Shown here: positions 34,977 through 44,039 of the stretch, in pieces
Layout of the letters: each line of letters opens with the position of its first letter
Numbering within the stretch: position 1 is the stretch's first letter
Assembly: GCF_900099815.1 (NCBI RefSeq)
Contig: NZ_FNCW01000005.1
Coordinates: 1-64,000 of the forward strand
Length of the DNA stretch: 64,000 bases
Direction: 5' to 3'
DNA from: Psychroflexus sediminis
GTDB taxonomy: Bacteria; Bacteroidota; Bacteroidia; Flavobacteriales; Flavobacteriaceae
Notes under the pieces: generated by a model
Told to the model about the DNA's origin: nothing
The model's database searches: none
What the model saw: the letters and a program-made list of their open reading frames with translations, nothing else
Made by a program: the position numbers and the translations under genes

Positions 34977-35763
34977 TAGTTAAAAAGTTTAAAATTATCC
35001 TGTTAAATTCCGTAGGCTGATCCATGGTTACCCCATGTCTTGACCGCCTAACCACTTCAAGCTTAGAGTTTTTTATCTTTTTGGAATATGCTTCTTTTGA
35101 AGAAACAGGCGTATAATCCTGATCTGAAGCAATGACCAATGTAGGGACTTCTATACCTTTTATCTTTTCCCCTATTCCCCATTCCATAAGAGTAATAAAT
35201 GAGTTGAAATAGGTACTTACAGGGTTTTTTCTTAGCCTTTCATAAAACACATTTCTAAGTTCAATCTGTTCATTTTCGGGAAACATGCTTTCTGCTATTT
35301 GCTTTGCTAAAGGTTCAATTCCAATAGCTTTTAAAATCTTTGTTCGCTCCCTTATCATTTCTTCACCCATGTCGCCTAAATCGTTGAAATCTGGAGCTGT
35401 ATTGACTATGATGAGTTTAGAGATTAATTCAGGATGATTCACTGCCATTTCAAAGGCCACTGCTCCACCCATAGAAAATCCAAGAACTGCACACTGGTCT
35501 TCTTTAAGTTCTTTGAGCAAAAGAACATTATCTTCTGCACAAAGAGAAACTCCGTATTCCTCTCTCTTTTCTGGTTTGGATGAATTTCCATGACCCCGAA
35601 GATCTGGTGCTATTACCCTAAAATACTTAGAAAGCGTATCAATCTGAAAGTCCCAGTCAGCTTTTGTGGAACCTAGACCATGAAGGAGAAGAATTGCTTC
35701 TCCTTCACCTTTGTCAAGGTATTCCACTTCTATGCCGTTGCTAAGTTTAATGCTTCGGATCAT
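34969..35763 (-). CDS. Alpha/beta hydrolase, cytoplasmic
   Basis: A 264-residue alpha/beta hydrolase with oxyanion HGLGS (28-32), nucleophile elbow GFSMGG (Ser97), Asp near residue 213 (IASDQDYTPV) and His near 245 (RSRHGVTMDQP). There is no signal peptide. It resembles enol-lactonase and carboxylesterase relatives. It overlaps the 3-hydroxybutyrate dehydrogenase by eight bases and follows a TonB receptor by eight bases, so it probably cleaves an imported ester to give 3-hydroxybutyrate. That substrate is inferred. Confidence 0.82.
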   Translation of the reverse strand: MIRSIKLSNGIEVEYLDKGEGEAILLLHGLGSTKADWDFQIDTLSKYFRVIAPDLRGHGNSSKPEKREEYGVSLCAEDNVLLLKELKEDQCAVLGFSMGGAVAFEMAVNHPELISKLIIVNTAPDFNDLGDMGEEMIRERTKILKAIGIEPLAKQIAESMFPENEQIELRNVFYERLRKNPVSTYFNSFITLMEWGIGEKIKGIEVPTLVIASDQDYTPVSSKEAYSKKIKNSKLEVVRRSRHGVTMDQPTEFNRIILNFLTNV

Positions 35764-35771
35764 ATATGAAT

Positions 35772-38261
35772 TTACATTTTGTTTCTTTTGTTTTGTCCGA
35801 ACTGATATTTCAATTCTACTAGATACAATCTTCCGATAGACGGTGATGCCACAAACTCCCTCACTTCAGAATCAAAGATGTTGGTTACAGAAGCACCAAG
35901 AGTTAAGTTATCATTTATATTGTAACCAAGATTCAAATCAAAATTTACAAAACCTCCAAGCGGACCATAGTTCCAAGTTCTTCCAACCCTAGCGTTTTCT
36001 ACAATTTCATTTATGCCATCTCCATCGATATCCTGAGTTTCTGCTGCTACATTAATTCCTGAGAAGAAGTCATATTCCTGAACCCATCGGCTGAAAATAG
36101 ATCCAAAAAATTTATCTCCGGTATAATAGTAACCCAGATTTGCTTTGTGTCTAGGCGTGTTGATAGGTAAATCGGTTTTAGTTACTATACCGTCCTTGTT
36201 AGCGTCATTGGCAGGATCACTCTCATCTAAGGTATAATCGAAATAAGAATAATTAAAAGCCAGCCTGTTTCTATCATTCAGGTAATAGTTAAGACCAAGA
36301 TCTGCACCGTAAGTATCCACTTCTCCAAAATTGAGATAAGTAAGAACAAATCCGCCGTTGGCTCCTGGAGTAACATCTCCTATTGGTACTCCGCCTCTTG
36401 AAACAACAGGATTACCTGGCTGAGCAATATTTAGCAAAGGACTTAGAAAATCTTCTGAAACATTATAATAAGCGTTTACATCCACAAAAAGTTTGTCTCC
36501 TAATAACTTCCCTTTATAGCCTGCTTCAAGAGAACGTATTGTTTCAACGCTTAATTCCGGAATCTGTGTTCCATCCTGAAGTGTAAATCCTTCTCCATTA
36601 CCCAAAACAAGGCCTCCAAAAAGATTTCCGCTCAAGTTCAATATTGATGGAGCTGCAATACCTTTACCGTACGTAAGTCTGAAACTTCCAAAGTCGTAGT
36701 TTTTAACAAGAGCTGCTTTAGGTATAAAGTTCCCGCCATAAAGTTCATGGTTATCATATCTCCCCACTAAAAGAATGTCAAGGTCTATATCTTCGATATT
36801 ATACTCAAGCTGACCATAAAATCCTGTTTGGTCTATTATAATAGCACCATCCTGATCCAATAAATAAGTTCCCTGTGAATCTGCTCTATCCTGTTGAAAC
36901 TGAGCACCGGCTACATACAGAAGATTACCAATCTGGTTGTTATATTGTGCCTCTGCATTCAATCTTCGCGAAGCATCTTTAAAAACCGCTCCTCTTGGTA
37001 ATGTAACTCCACCTCCCGGAGCCCCAGCGATTGGAAAAAAAGACTCTGTAAAAGAGCGACTTCTAGCCTCCTCTTCGCTAAAACCATTATTGATGAAAGA
37101 CACATAATTCTGTGTTCTCTGATTTATAGCATAAGTATCATCTGTATTACTCCAGTGATGATAAACATTTGCGTATACACGTGGTGAAACAAATTTTAGC
37201 TGAGCATAGTCAATGCTCCAGTCTTTAATCTGGTTTCTACCTGCGTTGGTGACACCAAGGCTATTATTATTACTATGGCCGTAAGAAGCAATAAGGTCTG
37301 TTCTCTCATTAAATGAATAATAGGTAGTAGCTCCATATCTTGTCACAGAAAAATCTCTATCCAATTCCAATTCGGGATAAGCTGTAGTTCCCACATATAC
37401 AGAATCTACATAGTTAAATTCTTCTCCCTGTTGTCTTTCTCCCCAGACCTTGAACGCGAATTTATCACTTACAACCTGAGCGTGACGAGCGCGCACATTG
37501 AATTGCTCCTGATTTCCTCCAGCAACAGCGATTGTTGTCCCTTCAGAAGATCTAGGATCTTTAGTAATGGTACTTATTAATCCGTTATGAGCATTTGGGC
37601 CATAAAGTGCAGCGTTAGGTCCTAAAATGATTTCATTTCTTTCTATATCATCCCTGGTAATGGTAGAGAAACTTCCAAATGGTAAACCAGTAGCTATAAG
37701 AGAGGAAATTCTACCGTCTTCCACTTGTAAATTCTTACTATTGAAAGCAGAGTTGAACCCGCGAATATTGAGGCCAATTCCCTGCACACCGGTTCTTACG
37801 TAATCCACACCTTTTTGTCTTGCAGCCAATTCTGCAGGATTACCAGCATACCTATCAATATCTTCAGAGTTTATAATATTAACTGTAGCCGGGGCTCTGG
37901 TTACTTTCTGTGGTCTTCGGTTTGCTGAGATCACAACCTCATCAATCATGGCAGATGACTCAGAAAGACTAAAATTCTCCACCAGAGCATCTCCCGCGTT
38001 GATTACGATCTCACGAGAAACAGTTTCATAACCAATATAGAAAACATCTAGCACGTAGGTCCCAGGGTCAATGTTTTTAAGCATATACTTCCCTTCAGAA
38101 TCACTGACAGCTCCAACATTGGTACCTCTAAGCACTACGCTAGTTCCTTTAAGTGGCTTTTGAGTACCTGCTTCCAGAACAGTACCACGCACAGTTGTAT
38201 TTTGCGCAAATGAGGTTATACTCATAAACAGACAAAATAACATTGAAAAATGTATCTTCAT
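35772..38261 (-). CDS. TonB-dependent receptor in the 3-hydroxybutyrate locus
   Basis: An 829-residue receptor with a signal peptide (about 1-19), a carboxypeptidase-like domain (about 22-105), a plug (about 115-230, with EIILGPNAALYGPNAHNG) and a barrel ending in LVELKYQFGQNKRNKM. No SusD-type gene accompanies it, unlike glycan loci. It is placed between a helical-repeat protein upstream and two catabolic enzymes downstream with short gaps, so it probably takes up the substrate of this locus. Confidence 0.87.
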   Translation of the reverse strand: MKIHFSMLFCLFMSITSFAQNTTVRGTVLEAGTQKPLKGTSVVLRGTNVGAVSDSEGKYMLKNIDPGTYVLDVFYIGYETVSREIVINAGDALVENFSLSESSAMIDEVVISANRRPQKVTRAPATVNIINSEDIDRYAGNPAELAARQKGVDYVRTGVQGIGLNIRGFNSAFNSKNLQVEDGRISSLIATGLPFGSFSTITRDDIERNEIILGPNAALYGPNAHNGLISTITKDPRSSEGTTIAVAGGNQEQFNVRARHAQVVSDKFAFKVWGERQQGEEFNYVDSVYVGTTAYPELELDRDFSVTRYGATTYYSFNERTDLIASYGHSNNNSLGVTNAGRNQIKDWSIDYAQLKFVSPRVYANVYHHWSNTDDTYAINQRTQNYVSFINNGFSEEEARSRSFTESFFPIAGAPGGGVTLPRGAVFKDASRRLNAEAQYNNQIGNLLYVAGAQFQQDRADSQGTYLLDQDGAIIIDQTGFYGQLEYNIEDIDLDILLVGRYDNHELYGGNFIPKAALVKNYDFGSFRLTYGKGIAAPSILNLSGNLFGGLVLGNGEGFTLQDGTQIPELSVETIRSLEAGYKGKLLGDKLFVDVNAYYNVSEDFLSPLLNIAQPGNPVVSRGGVPIGDVTPGANGGFVLTYLNFGEVDTYGADLGLNYYLNDRNRLAFNYSYFDYTLDESDPANDANKDGIVTKTDLPINTPRHKANLGYYYTGDKFFGSIFSRWVQEYDFFSGINVAAETQDIDGDGINEIVENARVGRTWNYGPLGGFVNFDLNLGYNINDNLTLGASVTNIFDSEVREFVASPSIGRLYLVELKYQFGQNKRNKM

Positions 38262-38284
38262 AAGATTAAAGTTTAAATTAATTT

Positions 38285-38308
38285 AAGACCAAATTAGGAA
38301 TTGGTCTT
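38285..38308. repeat. Intercistronic hairpin before the TonB receptor gene
   Basis: AAGACCAA (38285-38292) pairs with TTGGTCTT (38301-38308). A T run follows on the plus strand only, so it is not a standard terminator for the minus-strand operon; it may set relative expression of the upstream and downstream halves. Confidence 0.45.
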
Positions 38309-38389
38309 AGTTTTTTATTAAGAGAAAAAAAGATTGCTTTATGTGACTAAAGAAATAAAAAGGATTCTTTGTAAGACAACACATTAATT

Positions 38390-39820
38390 TTACTGATCTG
38401 AGAACAAGTGCGACTTTATCGAGGAAAATAGTGTAGGTAAACTGAAAGATAGCCTTTCTACAAAACGAAAGAATTCTGAACGTCCCTTTTTTGTGAAGTT
38501 ATCAGTGTTTTCAGCAGTCTTAAGAAGTTCTTTTTTAAGTTTTTCTTCAGAGTAATTTCCCTCCATATAATTGGCAAGTATACAATACCAGTGAATCTTT
38601 GGAATAAAATCCTCAAGATGCATTACCTCGGTCTCTCTTTCTATCAAGTTGTATTTTCTAGCAATTTTTAAAACGTACCCGAATTTCTCTTTGGCCGTTA
38701 ACAACATCAAGTAATTTGAAAAAAAATGCCTCCACCTGTGCTCAAATACATTTTGATTGTTATTATTTATAAAATTTTTAGCAAAACTTTCAGCTACATC
38801 AAGCCGTTTATTCCTCACCAAAGTGCGGATGTAATGGGTAGCAAAGCCTAGCTTTTGGTGATGATTATGAGTCTTTTTGAACAGGTCATAATTACTCTTC
38901 ATTAAATCCAGAGCCTCTTCATTTTTTTCTTTCTTAAGCAGAATAGCGATAAGGTTATTTAAATAAAAAAGCTTATCACTGTTTTCTTGTTTTATAGATA
39001 GATGAGCATAATATTCAGCCTTGTCCAAATCCTCAAGATTGGAATGAAGTATGACTCGGTTTGCATAATAATTAAAGAGAATTCTTCTGGAATACATAAG
39101 ACCCTGCTTGAAATAGGCATCTACCTGGTCAAAAACTTTTTTTGCCTTATCGTATTCTTTATAATTAAAATACAAAAACACCAACCGAACAAAAGCATTG
39201 TACCTGTTCAGACCATCTAATTGCTCACTGCGCATGAACGCCAAGAGTTTTTCCTCCCAATGTTTAGTATCAAGGCTACCGCTGGTATACTGACGTGTTA
39301 AATCTTTTGTTGCAAAAAAAAGCTGCTCCTTGACATCTACTGTTTTAAGATAAAACGCGTTATGATCTCTTAAAAAACTTTCGGTGATCTTACAATCCTG
39401 ATAGCGGAAACGTATCAGAAGAAAATCCTGATATTCCCTCACCAGTTCATAGAATTTCTGAAAATAAAACGAAGTGTGAGTATAGCTATTGATTTGATTT
39501 AACAAAACCTCTTCCTCCACAGGTTGTATTGTATCGGTTAGAATCTTGTTTTCAGTTACAGAGAGGTAATTCAAGTGTTTGTCTACATCCGCATTTTCCA
39601 GTTTTTTTGCGATCCATTTTTTGATGTAGGCATATTTTCTTTTGTCAATATTCTCATCGAAATCCTGAAAAGAGATTAATGAACTGGCATTATCACATAC
39701 TTTATTTAGAATAGACTCCTTTTCTTCATCCCTTATTTTATTATCCCTCAAAAGATAAGAAGCCTCATGAGGAAGAATCCCTTCAGCAAAATCAATGAAT
39801 ATTTTAAGCTTAGATTTCAC
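38390..39820 (-). CDS. Helical-repeat (TPR-like) protein, function unknown
   Basis: A 476-residue, almost entirely alpha-helical protein. Its middle part (about 180-400) reads like degenerate tetratricopeptide repeats (for example AFVRLVFLYFNYKEYDKAKKVF, then YYANRVILHSNLEDLDKAEYY). There is no signal peptide, no membrane segment and no enzyme motif. I do not recognise a named family. Its GTG start overlaps the stop of the upstream hydrolase by one base (TAGTG), so translation is coupled and it belongs to the locus. A regulator or scaffold is conceivable but unproven. Confidence 0.6.
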   Translation of the reverse strand: MKSKLKIFIDFAEGILPHEASYLLRDNKIRDEEKESILNKVCDNASSLISFQDFDENIDKRKYAYIKKWIAKKLENADVDKHLNYLSVTENKILTDTIQPVEEEVLLNQINSYTHTSFYFQKFYELVREYQDFLLIRFRYQDCKITESFLRDHNAFYLKTVDVKEQLFFATKDLTRQYTSGSLDTKHWEEKLLAFMRSEQLDGLNRYNAFVRLVFLYFNYKEYDKAKKVFDQVDAYFKQGLMYSRRILFNYYANRVILHSNLEDLDKAEYYAHLSIKQENSDKLFYLNNLIAILLKKEKNEEALDLMKSNYDLFKKTHNHHQKLGFATHYIRTLVRNKRLDVAESFAKNFINNNNQNVFEHRWRHFFSNYLMLLTAKEKFGYVLKIARKYNLIERETEVMHLEDFIPKIHWYCILANYMEGNYSEEKLKKELLKTAENTDNFTKKGRSEFFRFVERLSFSLPTLFSSIKSHLFSDQ

Positions 39821-40749
39821 TAGTTTTTCAAGAATTCAGCAATCTCTTCATTAACTTCCCCCGACTTCTCAAAGTTTACAAAATGTCCGGCTGCGTCTAT
39901 GAGTTTTACTTTTAGATCGGATATTCTTTCTTCGGCATCCTGTACCAAGGAACTGATGTCCTGCGAAGGATGAAAATAGGTATTGGGTATCAAAAGATCG
40001 TTTTTACCGTAAATCATTAAGACCGGGATTTGAATCTCAGAAAGCCGGTCGATTACCGGTTCATCAAGCATCGCATAAATATTATTCACCACAACTTCAG
40101 CATAGATTTTCATATCCTCAGCCTCTTTCATAGCGATTCGATCTTTAATCATAAATTCTGCATCCTCGGGAAACTGATAGAAATTCATTTTGAAGTTATT
40201 TCTTATTTGTTCTGGCGAAGAATTTTCTACAATCGCAGCATTATAGGAAGCTTTCATCAATTTTACTTCATCCTCTGAAAATGTTTCTATCCCTGCAGGT
40301 GCTATCAAAATTAGCTTTTCAAAATTGTCCTGTGCAGCTAATACAGTTTGAACTGCGACTTGACCACCCATGGAATGTCCTATCAAGATGACATCCTGAA
40401 GATTCTTTTTTTCTATGAAGCTGTTTAAAAAATCAGCATAGTCTTTTAAGGAATAAGCAGTGCTGTTTTTTGTGGATTTTCCATAACCAGGAAGGTCCAG
40501 AGCTATACATCTATATTCATCCTTAAGTCCTGAAATATTCTTATTCCAGGACTCTAAGTTGCTGGAAAGTCCGTGAATAAACATAAGTGTCTTTTCTCCT
40601 GAACCTAAATCCACGAAAGCAATCTTTTCTTTTTCTATTGAAATCTTTTCCACTTGTTCATCATAGTTTAATATCTCACTTATCTGGTTCTGACCAACAG
40701 CACTAACCCAGCACAATATTATGCTGCTACAAAAAATTCTTTTTATCAT
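39820..40749 (-). CDS. Alpha/beta hydrolase with signal peptide
   Basis: A 309-residue alpha/beta hydrolase with an export signal at the N-terminus (IFCSSIILCWVSAVGQ, about residues 4-19). Motifs are HGLSS (59-63), the nucleophile GHSMGG (Ser126), Asp near 254 (YGKNDLLIPN) and His near 291 (AAGHFVNFE). It is probably periplasmic or surface-located, in contrast to the cytoplasmic hydrolase at 34969. The start overlaps the acyl-CoA ligase gene by 23 bases. A first cut of an ester or oligoester outside the cytoplasm is inferred. Confidence 0.82.
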   Translation of the reverse strand: MIKRIFCSSIILCWVSAVGQNQISEILNYDEQVEKISIEKEKIAFVDLGSGEKTLMFIHGLSSNLESWNKNISGLKDEYRCIALDLPGYGKSTKNSTAYSLKDYADFLNSFIEKKNLQDVILIGHSMGGQVAVQTVLAAQDNFEKLILIAPAGIETFSEDEVKLMKASYNAAIVENSSPEQIRNNFKMNFYQFPEDAEFMIKDRIAMKEAEDMKIYAEVVVNNIYAMLDEPVIDRLSEIQIPVLMIYGKNDLLIPNTYFHPSQDISSLVQDAEERISDLKVKLIDAAGHFVNFEKSGEVNEEIAEFLKN

Positions 40750-42253
40750 TGTTTATTTTTTTAAATCCGACTTTCAATTCGTTCTTATTAATTTTTCCAA
40801 GTCCTGACTTCGGCAACTTTTCCATAATAATAATCTCTCTTGGTACTTTATAGGAAGCCAAATGTTTTCTCAGATAAGAACGGATATCCTTCACTTTGAG
40901 TTTTTGATTTTGAAGAACCACAAATGCAACTCCAGTTTCTCCCCAGTTTTCATCTTCTACTCCAACTACTGCGGCTTCTTCAATCCCATCAATTTGATAA
41001 AGTATATTTTCTATTTCCGAAGGGTGTATATTTTCTCCTCCAGAAATATAGATATTATTTTTTCTTCCGATCATAAATAAGAATCCATCTGCATCCCTGC
41101 ACACAATATCGCCAGTATGCAACCATTCATCTTTGATTTTCTGCAAGGTACACGCTGAATTGTTCCAGTATCCCGGAGTAACAATATTACCTTTAATGCA
41201 TAATTCGCCTGCCTGATTATTATTTACTTCTTCATTTTTATGATTAAGGATTTTCACATCCACATAAAAATTGGGTTTTCCTATAGAGCCTTTCTTCCAG
41301 AGCGCCTCATGCCGATGCAGAGAAGTAATAGAAGGCCCTGCTTCTGTAAGACCATACCCCTGGCTCATGAGAATTCCCTTTTTGGCCCAGATATCTATTA
41401 ATTTACAGGAAAGATTTTCTCCCCCAACTATAAAATAATTTAATTTCTTAGGCTTGAATTTACTAAAGACTTTGGATTTCACCATCATGCGCAACATTGT
41501 CGGCACAGCAAGAAATAAACTTATAGGCTGTTCCTGAATGTAACTTAAAATTTTACCTGGTTGGAACTTACTGATGAAATCTACACGTGCCCCTCGGTGT
41601 AACATCGGCAGCAGTAAAACATTCCATCCTGAAGTATGAAAAGGCGGCAATGCATTAATGGTGTGATCCACAGAAGTTATTTCTAACTGAACAGCTGTAT
41701 TCAAGCTATTCCAGAACATCATTCTGTTGGTATAGATTACTCCTTTAGGCTTTCCTGTTGTACCCGAGGTGTAAAAAATAAATATGGGTTGTTCTGTATC
41801 TATTTTAAAGTCCAGATTAGGATAATCTGTGTCAGCTTTTTCTGCTTTTTCAAAAAAACTTTTAAAAGACATAAACTGAGCCTGTATTTTGTTTTTTTGT
41901 TCAGGTATTTTTGTTTTAAATTTTAAGTCATCCCCTAAAATGAGTGAGGGACTTACATCGTCTATACAATAACCTATTTCCTGTGATGTATATCTATAAT
42001 TAAGAGGAACCAGAATAATTCCTAAACGCTGAGTAGCAATGAAGAGCATCAGATATTCTGGAGAATGTTCCGCTATAACAGCCAGTCGTTCTCCTCGTTT
42101 AAGCTGAAATCTGTTGATGAGGTAGTTGCCAATCTTCAGAGAATTTTCGTGAAGTTCCATATAGGAAAAAGATCGCTTAGTATCCAAGCAGTACACAGCC
42201 TTCTTATAAGGCGTATAGGATGACCATTTCGCTATCCAGTCCAGGTAGTTCAT
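40727..42253 (-). CDS. Acyl-CoA synthetase (AMP-binding)
   Basis: A 508-residue adenylate-forming ligase that activates a carboxylic acid with ATP and CoA. It has the P-loop motif FYTSGTTGKPKGV (near residue 163), the A5 motif QGYGLTEAGP, the A7 motif LHTGDIV, GRKNNIYISGGENIHPSEIE and the catalytic Lys in LPKSGLGKINKNEL. Short- or medium-chain acids are the likely range. Next to 3-hydroxybutyrate dehydrogenase, acetoacetate or 3-hydroxybutyrate is a reasonable guess. It overlaps the symporter stop by four bases (ATGA). Confidence 0.87.
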   Translation of the reverse strand: MNYLDWIAKWSSYTPYKKAVYCLDTKRSFSYMELHENSLKIGNYLINRFQLKRGERLAVIAEHSPEYLMLFIATQRLGIILVPLNYRYTSQEIGYCIDDVSPSLILGDDLKFKTKIPEQKNKIQAQFMSFKSFFEKAEKADTDYPNLDFKIDTEQPIFIFYTSGTTGKPKGVIYTNRMMFWNSLNTAVQLEITSVDHTINALPPFHTSGWNVLLLPMLHRGARVDFISKFQPGKILSYIQEQPISLFLAVPTMLRMMVKSKVFSKFKPKKLNYFIVGGENLSCKLIDIWAKKGILMSQGYGLTEAGPSITSLHRHEALWKKGSIGKPNFYVDVKILNHKNEEVNNNQAGELCIKGNIVTPGYWNNSACTLQKIKDEWLHTGDIVCRDADGFLFMIGRKNNIYISGGENIHPSEIENILYQIDGIEEAAVVGVEDENWGETGVAFVVLQNQKLKVKDIRSYLRKHLASYKVPREIIIMEKLPKSGLGKINKNELKVGFKKINNDKKNFL

Positions 42254-43734
42254 TCTTTCTTTTTACTTATCAAATATAGAAAATTAGCGATCAGAAAAGA
42301 TACTACAATTGCAATGGCAGCAGATACTCCAGGATTATTTACTGGCTCTTGCATATATTCTGTAATTCTTCCGTAATAAATTATAAAATGAAGTGCAACA
42401 GCAGAAAAACTAGCGATAAAGACGGCGGTTTTTTTCACTTTTTTAAAATATATTCCAAACAGGACCGGTACAAAAGCAGCAGCAAAATAGGCATAAACCC
42501 CATTTTGCGCAAAAATGGCAACACTCACATTAGGATTCTCTATCTGATCATAACTCAGCAGAAAACTTGCTATTGCTAAAGCTACGATGACGATTTTATT
42601 CAAAGTCACTCCACTAATCTTCTTTACAACCGGAAAAAGAGGAGTAATAAGGTCTGTACTTATCGTAGTAGAAAGCGACTGAATTAAATTTTCAAGTGTT
42701 GATAGACCTGCTGAAATTAATCCTGCGACAATAATAACCCCGGCACCAGCAGTGAAAGTTTTTACAACATAGGCAGAAACCAGCTCATCCATCTGAAGCG
42801 GATCACCGTTTAAAGTAAGATCAGGGAAGAGAATTCTGGCATACAATCCAACGATGACTACCAAAAAGAAAAGTATCATGCAAATGATAGCGATGACCAG
42901 ATATTGATTTACTGACTTTTCACTTTTCAGAAAAAGGGTTTTTGTAATAATGTGAGGCTGACAGACAATCGCTATTCCAATAACAATCTGGCAGAAAATA
43001 ATTTCGAAATAATCTCTAAATAAGAAACTTTCTTCATTTGTGGGCTCTACCAGATTTGGATCAATATTTTTAAGCGTAGACACAAACCCATCAAAACCTT
43101 CACTGAAATAATCAGCACCAGATGCCAAAAGCATAATAGCGACTATAAACATTAAGATAGCCTGCACGGAATTCGTGTATACCATAGAGTTTGCCCCACC
43201 AAACATCATATATCCAAATACAAAAACTACCAGTCCTAAAAGTACCCAGAACGGTTCCATATTAAGAGATTTGGAAATGATTTGTGTGAGACCAACACAA
43301 ATAAGTACAATAAAAGTGATTAACAATAGAGACAGAATAGCGAAAAATATGGTCATGGCTTTACTATCATAACGCTTTCCTATCCACTGGGCCATGGTTA
43401 CTGCCTTGACAGTAGACCCATATTTCTGAAAGGCTTTGGTAAAAAAGATAAGCGAAGCGAAAATAGCGATCGGCATTACGATCCCAAAAGAGATAATTCC
43501 TGAAAAACCATAGAGTGCGATAAATCCTGGGTTAATGATAAACGTAGCTGCACTTGTCATGGAAGCTGCGAGTGACAAGCCTACAGCCCAGGCCGGAAAG
43601 CCTTTGCTTCCGATTGCGAAATCGTTGATGTCTTTCGTTTTTATCATACCTCTTACCACAAAGAAAATGATAACTATCGCATAAATTATAAGTAGAATAG
43701 TCACGTAAGTTGACCAGGTATCGCTCGCAAACAT
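42250..43734 (-). CDS. Sodium:solute symporter (SSS family)
   Basis: A 494-residue Na+-coupled symporter with 13 membrane segments and the family stretches SKGFPAWAVGLSLAASMTSAATFI, GGANSMVYTNSVQAILMF and LISAGLSTLENLIQSLSTTISTDL. The PutP/pantothenate/monocarboxylate branch seems closest. I prefer the ATG at 43734 to the TTG at 43752. It is the first gene of the seven-gene locus and would carry a small organic acid such as 3-hydroxybutyrate or acetoacetate into the cell, by inference. Confidence 0.87.
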   Translation of the reverse strand: MFASDTWSTYVTILLIIYAIVIIFFVVRGMIKTKDINDFAIGSKGFPAWAVGLSLAASMTSAATFIINPGFIALYGFSGIISFGIVMPIAIFASLIFFTKAFQKYGSTVKAVTMAQWIGKRYDSKAMTIFFAILSLLLITFIVLICVGLTQIISKSLNMEPFWVLLGLVVFVFGYMMFGGANSMVYTNSVQAILMFIVAIMLLASGADYFSEGFDGFVSTLKNIDPNLVEPTNEESFLFRDYFEIIFCQIVIGIAIVCQPHIITKTLFLKSEKSVNQYLVIAIICMILFFLVVIVGLYARILFPDLTLNGDPLQMDELVSAYVVKTFTAGAGVIIVAGLISAGLSTLENLIQSLSTTISTDLITPLFPVVKKISGVTLNKIVIVALAIASFLLSYDQIENPNVSVAIFAQNGVYAYFAAAFVPVLFGIYFKKVKKTAVFIASFSAVALHFIIYYGRITEYMQEPVNNPGVSAAIAIVVSFLIANFLYLISKKKE

Positions 43735-43940
43735 ATATAGTATTAATTTCAAAAGTGAAATTAGAGGTAATTGTCGAATCTACCTATTCACAAAGAAAAT
43801 TTGAAAGTGTGACTTAATCAAATATAAGCCTGTAAAAGAATCTGAAGCCATATATAGCGTGCAAATAAAATTCCGCGACTTTCATTAGCCTAATTATTTG
43901 AAAATTTCAGATGAAAAATTCAAAAATTATGATATTTAAT

Positions 43941-44030
43941 AGCCCCCGATAGCAATGGAAAGCCCGCAACCCCCAAGGCTTTTTTTTTGGGGGGGGGCGG
44001 ACTTGAAATGTATAGCGGGAATAGCTTCAC
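43941..44030. repeat. Structured intergenic element with T9G9 tract
   Basis: The element runs from AGCCCCCGATAGC (43941) to TATAGCGGGAATAGCTTC (44011-44028), with a GCCCGCAACCCCCAAGGC arm facing a nine-T and nine-G tract (43980-43997). The ends can pair in part. The pattern (GCCCC..GATAG at one end, ATAGCGGGA.TAGCTTC at the other) resembles a noncoding element I believe is widespread in flavobacterial genomes; this is from memory. It fills most of the gap 43753-44039, which holds no gene. Confidence 0.55.
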
Positions 44031-44039
44031 ATACTAATA

